This document shows positions 5,992-11,710 of a DNA stretch of 11,710 nt, piece after piece. Numbering within the stretch: position 1 is the first letter of the stretch; every line of letters starts with the position of its first letter. Position numbers and translations under genes: made by a program. The stretch comes from Actinomycetes bacterium (lineage in GTDB: Bacteria; Actinomycetota; Actinomycetes; Actinomycetales; Cellulomonadaceae), in NCBI GenBank assembly GCA_023426865.1, contig JAEZBT010000120.1, positions 1 to 11,710 of the forward strand, given 5' to 3'. The notes under the pieces were generated by a model, which was not told the origin of the DNA, did no database searches, and saw nothing but the letters and a program-made list of their open reading frames with translations.

Positions 5992-7287
5992 GTGCGCAAG
6001 CCCCGGAACCCGCTGCTGGCCTCGCTCGTCGGCCTGACGGGCAACGCCCGCGCGGCCATCTGGACGGAACCCATGTGGGGGCTGTCGATGGCGCTGGTGC
6101 TGCCGTACGCATCCGTGTTCATGCTCGCCCTGGGTGTGCCCGACGAGCAGATCGGGCTCGTCGCGACGGTGTCGGTGGTGTCCCAGGTGGGGTTCGGGCT
6201 GCTCGGCGGCGTCATCACCGACAAGCTCGGTCGGCGTGCGACGACCGCCGTGTTCGACCTCGTCGCGTGGTCCGTCCCGTGCCTCATCTGGGCCTTCGCG
6301 CAGAACTTCTGGTGGTTCCTCGTGGCGGCGATCGTCAACGGGGCGTGGCAGGTCACCCAGAACTCGTGGGACTGCCTGCTCGTCGAGGACGCGGACCGGG
6401 CGGAGATCCCGCGGCTGTACTCCCTCGTCAAGGTCGCCGGCGACTGCTCGGCGATCTTCGCCCCGATCGCGGCGCTCCTCGTGGCGCAGTACGGGCTGGA
6501 GCCCGCGGTGCGGATCCTCTACCTCAACGCTGCCGTCATCATGACCGGCAAGGTCGCGCTCCTGTACCGGTGGTCGACCGAGACCCGGACGGGTCGGCTG
6601 CGGCTCGAGCAGACCCGCGGCGTCAGCACGTGGCGCCTGCTCGCCCAGTACCGCGGGGTGCTGAGCCTGATCCTGCACTCCCGCGGGACGCTCTTCTCGC
6701 TCGCGCTGAGCGCCGTCGTCGCCGCCGTGACGCTGGTCAACTCCACGTTCTGGCAGGTCGCCGTCAACCAGCGCCTCGGCGTGGCCGACGCGTTGCTGCC
6801 GTTCTTCCCGCTGGTCCGCTCGGTGCTCTCCGTGGTGCTGTTCTTCACGGTCATCCCGCGGCTCACCCACGTGCTCAACCTCCGCCGGCCCACCCTGTGG
6901 GGCTTCGCCGTGTACCTCGCCGGGCAGCTGCTGCTCGTGGTGATCCCCGCGAGCAGCGACGGGCCCACCGCGTCGACCTACGCGCTGCTGGGGGTCTGCC
7001 TGCTGCTGGACGCGTTCGGTGCGGGCATCCTCTTCATGCTCACCGAGTCGCTCGTCGCCCTGCACGTGGACCGCGACGAGCGGTCCCGGGTGATGGCCAT
7101 CCAGCGCACGTGCGTGATGCTCGTCGTCGCGCCGTTCGGCTGGATCTCGGGCTGGCTGTCCGGCATGGACCGGGCGTGGCCGTTCCACCTGACGAGCGGC
7201 CTCCTGGTGCTCGGGCTCGTCCTGGCGGCGCGGTTCTGGGTCACCACGCACCACGCGGAGACGGCGGTCGCCGCAGGCGGCGAGTGA
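5992..7287 (+). CDS. Major facilitator superfamily transporter
   Basis: This is an inner-membrane secondary transporter of 431 residues, a normal MFS length. About twelve hydrophobic segments can be counted, from MWGLSMALVLPYASVFML near residue 25 to SGLLVLGLVLAARFWVT near residue 410, in two halves of six. The loop between segments 2 and 3 has the MFS motif A, G73-V-I-T-D77-K78-L-G80-R81-R82. The N-terminal NPLLASLVGLTGNARAAIWTEPMW and the WQVTQNSWDCLLVEDADR segment resemble uncharacterised MFS proteins often found near polysaccharide-degrading genes in Gram-positives (from memory). The substrate is unknown; a sugar or a drug-like compound are both possible. The GTG start has no ribosome site but an ideally placed -10 box. 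The stop codon is preceded at once by a hairpin. Confidence 0.88.
   Translation: MRKPRNPLLASLVGLTGNARAAIWTEPMWGLSMALVLPYASVFMLALGVPDEQIGLVATVSVVSQVGFGLLGGVITDKLGRRATTAVFDLVAWSVPCLIWAFAQNFWWFLVAAIVNGAWQVTQNSWDCLLVEDADRAEIPRLYSLVKVAGDCSAIFAPIAALLVAQYGLEPAVRILYLNAAVIMTGKVALLYRWSTETRTGRLRLEQTRGVSTWRLLAQYRGVLSLILHSRGTLFSLALSAVVAAVTLVNSTFWQVAVNQRLGVADALLPFFPLVRSVLSVVLFFTVIPRLTHVLNLRRPTLWGFAVYLAGQLLLVVIPASSDGPTASTYALLGVCLLLDAFGAGILFMLTESLVALHVDRDERSRVMAIQRTCVMLVVAPFGWISGWLSGMDRAWPFHLTSGLLVLGLVLAARFWVTTHHAETAVAAGGE
7268..7283 (+). terminator. Hairpin at the very end of the MFS coding sequence
   Basis: tcgccgc (7268-7274) and gcggcga (7277-7283) are perfect complements separated by two bases, effectively a 6-base-pair stem with a CAGG tetraloop. 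They end one base before the TGA stop. A second small inverted repeat, gaccg-tcag-cggtc (7292-7305), follows. Without a T-tract, termination is uncertain; the pair may separate MFS from SWIM-gene transcription. Confidence 0.3.
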
Positions 7288-7338
7288 CCAGGACCGTCAG
7301 CGGTCAAGTCGCCGGGCTCGCGCACCGATGGCTTCTCT

Positions 7339-8559
7339 GTGGCCGATCTACCCGTGGCGTACCGGTATGCCGCGCCGTCCATGCTCGTGTCCGGCGGCGA
7401 CGGCGACCGGCTCGGGCTGGCGACCACGGACGGCGGCACGATGCTCGACGGGTTGGTCGAGCGTGCCGACGTCGTCGCGGCCGCGCTCCTGCGTGTGAGT
7501 GAGGTCGCCGGAACCCGGTTCTACGTCCACCCGGCGACCACCGCCGCGGCGATCCGAGCCGCGGACCCCATCGTCACGGTCGGAGACAGCGCTGTGCGCT
7601 TCGAGTCCCTGTCCGCCGACTGCGGCGTCTCGGCGCGGCTCGACGTCCTGGCGGACGCCGTCGACGCCGCTGTGCGCGCGCCCGGGACGACCAACGTCGA
7701 CGTCGGGCCGGCGCTCCGCCGGCTCCTGCAGGGCGTGCGCCGTCGCGACCCGATGCGCCTGGTGGTGAGCTCCGACGGGCTCGGCGTGACGACGCTCGAC
7801 GGGCACGTCGACGAGCGGGTCGTCGCTCTTCCCGAGCGCTGGGTGCGCTCGCTCGCCGAGCTCCAGGCGTTGACGTCCAGGATGAAGCGCGCCGCCGAGC
7901 TCGACGCGGCACAGGCCCGGTCCTTCCTGCGCAGCCTTCCGGCGAGGGGTGGACGTCAGCCCTTCTGGGCGCAGCCGGTGAGCGCGGGTCTGCGCCTCGC
8001 CGCGAGCCCAGGACCGGGCCGCATCGCCGTCGGCTCACCGGAGCGGCTGCGGATCCTGGAGCCGCTGCTGAGGCTCGCCACCGGCCTCCGGGTCTATGGG
8101 ACCGAGTCCGCGGGTCCGGCGTCGTCGTGGTGGGAGGTCAGCCTCCCGGGCGCGCGGCTGGGACTGGCGCTGAGCCCTGACCTGTCCCGCGGGTTCTCCG
8201 GGGAGGGCGCTCTCCTCGACGACCTCGCACGCGACGACCCGAACGTCGACCTGGCCCGCCGCGGGCTCGTCGGGTTCGATCTCGCAGAGTCCCGCTACTT
8301 CCCCCGCGGCCTGCCCTTCGGCCGCGACGTCCTCGAGGCCGCGCCGCGCGTCGACAAGGCCCGCGCCCTCGTCGACGGGGGCAAGGTCAGGCGTGACGGT
8401 CAGCGCCTCCTCGTGGCCGGGACGCGCGGTGACCATCTCGTGCGGCTCGGCCCGGACGGCGAGACCTGCACCTGTGAGTGGTACGTCAAGCACCGCGGCG
8501 ACCGCGGCCCGTGCGCGCACGTCCTGGCCGCGCGGCTCTTCGAGCAGGAGACTCGATGA
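7339..8559 (+). CDS. SWIM zinc-finger protein
   Basis: The protein has 406 residues and is cytoplasmic. Near its C-terminus it has a complete SWIM zinc-finger motif, C377-T-C379-X12-C392-A-H394 (CxCx12CxH), a fold that binds zinc and mediates protein or nucleic-acid contacts. The rest matches, from memory, actinobacterial SWIM proteins throughout: the start LPVAYRYAAPS, then GTRFYVHPATTAAAIRAADP, GTTNVDV, LPERWVRSLAE, RFLRSLPARGGR-like SFLRSLPARGGR and GFSGEGALL. The GTG at 7339 is chosen because MADLPVAYRYA fits homologue N-termini and no in-frame start lies between it and the upstream stop. It has no visible ribosome site, so it may be leaderless or translated by re-initiation. Compared with remembered homologues, a segment around residues 295-310 that usually holds a winged-helix-like region looks shortened. 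It is coupled to the next gene by ATGA. Confidence 0.88.
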   Translation: MADLPVAYRYAAPSMLVSGGDGDRLGLATTDGGTMLDGLVERADVVAAALLRVSEVAGTRFYVHPATTAAAIRAADPIVTVGDSAVRFESLSADCGVSARLDVLADAVDAAVRAPGTTNVDVGPALRRLLQGVRRRDPMRLVVSSDGLGVTTLDGHVDERVVALPERWVRSLAELQALTSRMKRAAELDAAQARSFLRSLPARGGRQPFWAQPVSAGLRLAASPGPGRIAVGSPERLRILEPLLRLATGLRVYGTESAGPASSWWEVSLPGARLGLALSPDLSRGFSGEGALLDDLARDDPNVDLARRGLVGFDLAESRYFPRGLPFGRDVLEAAPRVDKARALVDGGKVRRDGQRLLVAGTRGDHLVRLGPDGETCTCEWYVKHRGDRGPCAHVLAARLFEQETR

Positions 8560-11462
8560 GCACGGGGGCGCCCCGGGGAGACGATGACGAGCTGACGACG
8601 CCGGAGGTGCGCCTGATCGACGCTCTCCCGGAGGTCGCGCGTCCGCACCTGCGGGCGCTCGTCGGCGCCATCCACCGCGGTGACGTCGACGCAGCCGAGC
8701 GCATCGCGAACGGTGTCCCGCCCGACCAGCGGGACGTGACGGCCGAGGCCTTCGCGGTTCTCGCCTGGTCGGTCGGCACGGAGTCCGCAAGGCCTCGGGA
8801 CTGGCAGCAGATCGACGAGCGCCGCGCGTCCTTCCGCGCCTACTGGTTCGCCGCTGCGCTGCTCATCGAGGACGGGGGGGTGCTGGGCAGCGTGCTCACG
8901 CGCCTGCTCGGTGGACGGGACTCGCTCGGTATTGATGCCGTCCGCACCGTGCTCGTCGGCAGGCCCGATGCGTTCCGACGGGCCTTCGGCCGTGCATGGG
9001 ACGTCCGTCTGGTCCCCCAGCTGTGGCTCAGCGCCCGAGTGCTCGCCCGAGAGGGCTTGATCCCCGAGCCGCGCCCGCTCGACCCGCTCGCGATCCTCCG
9101 ACTCGGCTGGCCGACGCTGCCCGCAGCGGTCCGGGCCGACGCCGTGGTCGGTGACCTGCTGGACCGCCTGTGGACGACCCCGGGGGCGGGTCAGGCGCTC
9201 GGCCACACCTGGCCGGAGGAGGACCTCCGCCGTCGGCCGCCGCCCTACGAGCTCGGCGCCGACCGCAGCAGCCACAGCGCGGAGTCCTGGGCAGGGCTCC
9301 TCGTCGCCTGGGGAGCCACCGATCCCGAGCGGCGCCCGGCCGTGATCGACGCGTGCCTCGCCGCCCTCGGTGGGGCCGCGGGCGAGCGCCCGTCGGACCT
9401 GCGCGGCTGGGCGCTCGTGCACGGGCGGCTCGACGTGCACGACGACGAGGCCGCCGCCCGGCAGTCCTCGTACCTCGCGCTCGCTACGGGTGGGGCAGCA
9501 CCGGCCGCCGCCGTGGCCAGAACCGTGCTCCGGCGCTTGCTCGACGCCGGGACGCTCGACCCGCACGGCCTCGTCGACAGCGCACCAGACGCTCTGCTGC
9601 GACGCGAGAAGGGAGCCGTGCGGGAGTACCTCGACCTCCTGGACCGCGCGGTCCGTTCCGGAGCCGTCGACGCGGCGTCGGGCGTCGGAGTGGTCGCTGC
9701 GGTGCTGGGTGAGCTACCGCGAGGTGTCGACTCGCACGCCCGTCGGCTGCTGGCCTCCTGGGGCACGGCTGACGACGGTGCGGGCGTCCAAGCGGAGGCG
9801 CCGTCGGGCGGTCGGGGCGCCGAGACCGGCCCCTGGACGCCGCCGGCACCTGTTGACCTGCCGGCCCCTGGCCGCCTCAGGGACGTGGCCTCGGTGGACG
9901 ACCTCGTCGACCTGCTGCTCCTCGTGCTGGACCGCCGGGGCGAGGCCATCGACCTCGAGCGTGTCGTGGACGGCATGATGCGGCTCCGGGAACCGAGTCC
10001 CACGGTCGGCGGCCACCTGCGTGCGCGTGGCTATCCCGGGTGGGAGGGCAACGCGCTCGCCGACCTGGTCCACTCCTGGCTGCGCGGGGAGGTGGCCGTC
10101 CCGGCCAGCTCCACCGGGCTCCGGCCACGCATTGGTTCGCGGTTGCGGCGCCGCCGGGTCTACCGGGCGAGCGAGGTCGTCCCGGGTGCCCGGGTGACGC
10201 ACTGCCCGAAGTGGATCCCGGGCTACGGGCCGGTGGCGGACGACCACCCCTTCTCGTCCAAGGCCGGCGACTCCTGGCTGTGCGAGTGGGAGGAGCCCTG
10301 CTGGATACCGGACCACCTGGTCGCCGCCCGCCTCACCGAACTGCTTCCGCTCGTCGGTGGCACTCCCGTGCGATCGCTCGCGTTGCCGACGCACACGGAC
10401 GGCGGGGTCGACGGGGCGCGTCTCGCTGAGCGTCTTCGCGAGCGCGCCGATGCCGGCCGCCCAGCGGGCCGGCGTGAGCTGGCGGCGGCCCTGCAGCGGC
10501 TCGTGCCCGAGGATCGGGCGCTGCTCCGTGCCGCGGGAGCGTTGCCGGATCAGGCGAGGTCGTGGCTGGACCTGCTCGCAGTCCCGTCGCGCTTCGGCAG
10601 ACTCGTGGCAGAACCGCGGGCCTACCGGTACGAGCACGTGTTCGAGCCCGGCGAGGTCCAGCTGTGGCAGCCGGCCGCGGCGATGGCTGATCGACTTCGG
10701 GCCGTTGATGGGGAGCCGGATGACCCGGTGCGTTGGTGGCTCGACACGAGCACCGTCGTGGACTGCTGGGGCGACCACACGACCGGCGAGAGTGCCGTCG
10801 ATCGCGAGCTGGCGACCTGGCTGCTCCACCTGCCGTGGCACCCGGACGTGGCGGCGGTGCACATGCAGCCGGAGATCATGACCGCGACCGAGATTCCCGA
10901 GACCGACCTGGCGAGTGTGCTGCAGGTCATGTCCGGTCGGCGTGTGCCGCTCGGGCCGCAGGCCACCGATCTCCTCTGCTGGGCGGCCACCTACCGGAGC
11001 GCGCACGTCCGCGCGTCTGCGAGCGAGGCCATCGCAACCGCCGCGCGCCACGGGATCCTCGACGGGAACGAGCTCGGCCGGAGCGTGGCGCGCCTGGTCG
11101 GCCCCGAGGCGGGACCGTTCCTCGCAGCCGAGTCGCACCTGGGACCGGCGGCGCCGAAGCTCTCCCGCATCGCCTCGACACTCGCGGACGTCGCGCGCAT
11201 CGACGAGCACGGTGAGGCCGTGGCGCTCGCGGCCGTGGCGACGCTGCTTCCGGACCTCCGCCCGATGCGCGGCGGTGTCGCGCTCCTCGAGATCGGCGCC
11301 GCGATCGCCGAGCGGCGCGGGATCCGGCTGACGCTCCCCGAGTCGCTCGCGAGCCTGGCGGCTGGGCGCGCGTCGTCGCGGCTGGCCGAGGAAGCACGTC
11401 GGATCAGCGGTGTCGGGCGCACCGCCGTGCCCTGGGCGCCGGCGGTCGCTGGTCACGCCTAG
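8556..11462 (+). CDS. Large helical protein resembling the DUF6493 family
   Basis: The protein has 968 residues with no signal peptide or membrane segment. The ATG at 8556 overlaps the SWIM stop (ATGA) and has AGGAG at 8546-8550, five bases upstream. The sequence is almost all short amphipathic helices, suggesting HEAT/ARM-like repeats. Residues about 285-410 (DLRGWALVHGRLDV, then YLALATGGAAPAAAVART, LLRREKGAVREYLDLLDRAV) match my memory of DUF6493 proteins, which occur beside SWIM genes in actinobacteria. The region about 430-460 is a Gly/Pro-rich linker. The second half has a conserved-looking aromatic patch around residues 548-585 (HCPKWIPGYGP, WLCEWEEPCWIP) with C550, C576 and C582. The C-terminal quarter (CWAATYRSAHVRASASEAIATAARHGILD) again looks repeat-like. 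The function is unknown; by analogy it may be a scaffold acting with the SWIM protein. Family assignment is moderate, but that this is a gene is near certain. Confidence 0.85.
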   Translation: MSTGAPRGDDDELTTPEVRLIDALPEVARPHLRALVGAIHRGDVDAAERIANGVPPDQRDVTAEAFAVLAWSVGTESARPRDWQQIDERRASFRAYWFAAALLIEDGGVLGSVLTRLLGGRDSLGIDAVRTVLVGRPDAFRRAFGRAWDVRLVPQLWLSARVLAREGLIPEPRPLDPLAILRLGWPTLPAAVRADAVVGDLLDRLWTTPGAGQALGHTWPEEDLRRRPPPYELGADRSSHSAESWAGLLVAWGATDPERRPAVIDACLAALGGAAGERPSDLRGWALVHGRLDVHDDEAAARQSSYLALATGGAAPAAAVARTVLRRLLDAGTLDPHGLVDSAPDALLRREKGAVREYLDLLDRAVRSGAVDAASGVGVVAAVLGELPRGVDSHARRLLASWGTADDGAGVQAEAPSGGRGAETGPWTPPAPVDLPAPGRLRDVASVDDLVDLLLLVLDRRGEAIDLERVVDGMMRLREPSPTVGGHLRARGYPGWEGNALADLVHSWLRGEVAVPASSTGLRPRIGSRLRRRRVYRASEVVPGARVTHCPKWIPGYGPVADDHPFSSKAGDSWLCEWEEPCWIPDHLVAARLTELLPLVGGTPVRSLALPTHTDGGVDGARLAERLRERADAGRPAGRRELAAALQRLVPEDRALLRAAGALPDQARSWLDLLAVPSRFGRLVAEPRAYRYEHVFEPGEVQLWQPAAAMADRLRAVDGEPDDPVRWWLDTSTVVDCWGDHTTGESAVDRELATWLLHLPWHPDVAAVHMQPEIMTATEIPETDLASVLQVMSGRRVPLGPQATDLLCWAATYRSAHVRASASEAIATAARHGILDGNELGRSVARLVGPEAGPFLAAESHLGPAAPKLSRIASTLADVARIDEHGEAVALAAVATLLPDLRPMRGGVALLEIGAAIAERRGIRLTLPESLASLAAGRASSRLAEEARRISGVGRTAVPWAPAVAGHA

Positions 11463-11710
11463 CTTGGCGCCCGGTCGGCGAGGACCAGCGCGAGCTCGAA
11501 CCGCGCGTCGACGTCGTCGAGGTCCGCGCCCAGCAGGTCGCGGAGCTGGCGGACGCGGTAGCTGACCGTCTGCGGGTGGACGCGCAGCTCGTCGGCGATG
11601 GCCGTGCGGGAGCCCCAGTGCCGCAACCAGCTGCGCAGCGTCTCGAGCAGGCGCTCGCGCGTGGGATCGGGAAGCGCGGCGAAGGGCGCGAGCCGACGCT
11701 CGGTGAGCAG
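11459..11710 (-). CDS. PucR/CdaR-type transcriptional regulator, C-terminal part (5' end outside window)
   Basis: The minus strand encodes the last 83 residues of a regulator that runs off the right edge. The translation contains LLETLRSWLRHWGSRTAIAD followed by ELRVHPQTVSYRVRQLRDLL and GADLDDVDARFELALVLADR. This is the canonical C-terminal helix-turn-helix of the PucR family: L-x-T-L-x-x-(W/Y)-L, then A-x-x-L-x-V-H-x-x-T-V-x-Y-R-x-x-x-(I/L), then G-x-D-L-D-D and R-F-E-L-x-L-A-L. These proteins bind DNA through this domain and sense a ligand through N-terminal domains not visible here. It converges on the DUF6493-like gene. Its stop (TAG, complement of 11459-11461) overlaps that gene's TAG within CTAG. 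The target genes are unknown and are more likely to its right. Confidence 0.9.
   Translation of the reverse strand: MLTERRLAPFAALPDPTRERLLETLRSWLRHWGSRTAIADELRVHPQTVSYRVRQLRDLLGADLDDVDARFELALVLADRAPS

Noticed and set aside
5985..8559. MFS and SWIM genes share one reading frame separated by a single TGA, possible read-through fusion
   Set aside because: The SWIM N-terminus fits family starts and 51 bases with hairpins intervene; same-frame adjacency happens by chance one time in three.
8874..8880. Run of seven Gs inside the DUF6493-like gene, possible phase-variable tract or frameshift
   Set aside because: The reading frame continues normally on both sides (IEDGGVLGSVL), and a seven-base G run is unremarkable at this GC content.
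1..11710. CRISPR array, tRNA, insertion sequence, toxin-antitoxin or attachment site
   Set aside because: No regularly spaced repeats, tRNA-like cloverleaf, transposase motifs or flanking direct repeats were seen on either strand.

Overview
The window is very GC-rich, about 70% or more by eye. It has GTG starts, GC-ending codons, an actinobacterial TANNNT promoter element and almost no non-coding space. This points to a high-GC actinobacterium, most likely a Cellulomonas-like member of the Micrococcales; the genus is inference. I see eight protein genes, seven complete on the plus strand and one partial on the minus strand. I see no rRNA, tRNA, CRISPR array, insertion sequence or prophage genes.

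Bases 1-4980 are the distal part of a carbohydrate-uptake operon. They hold a MalF/UgpA-type permease, a MalG/UgpE-type permease overlapping it, and 29 bases later an intracellular LacZ-type GH2 beta-galactosidase with its catalytic and metal-site residues present. The substrate-binding lipoprotein is presumably just upstream of base 1. No ATPase is encoded here, so a shared MsiK-type ATPase probably powers the importer. The likely pathway is import of a galactoside or galacto-oligosaccharide and cleavage in the cytoplasm. The 100 bases before the first permease carry nested inverted repeats that could separate binding-protein and permease expression.

Bases 4981-7287 hold three small units, each with a terminator-like inverted repeat at its 3' end: a 121-residue PRC-barrel-like protein, a 108-residue lipoprotein of unknown function, and a 12-segment MFS transporter. 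The MFS gene appears to be leaderless, with TAACCT ending six bases before its GTG.

Bases 7339-11462 hold a tightly coupled pair (ATGA overlap): a SWIM zinc-finger protein and a 968-residue helical protein resembling the DUF6493 family. SWIM proteins of this type often sit with MoxR ATPase and VWA-domain genes in systems of unknown or conflict-related function. No such partner is next to this pair, so it is the least understood part of the window and the best candidate for new biology.

The last 250 bases are the minus-strand 3' end of a PucR/CdaR-type regulator with an intact C-terminal helix-turn-helix. It converges on the DUF6493-like gene, and the palindrome CTAG supplies the stop codon of both.
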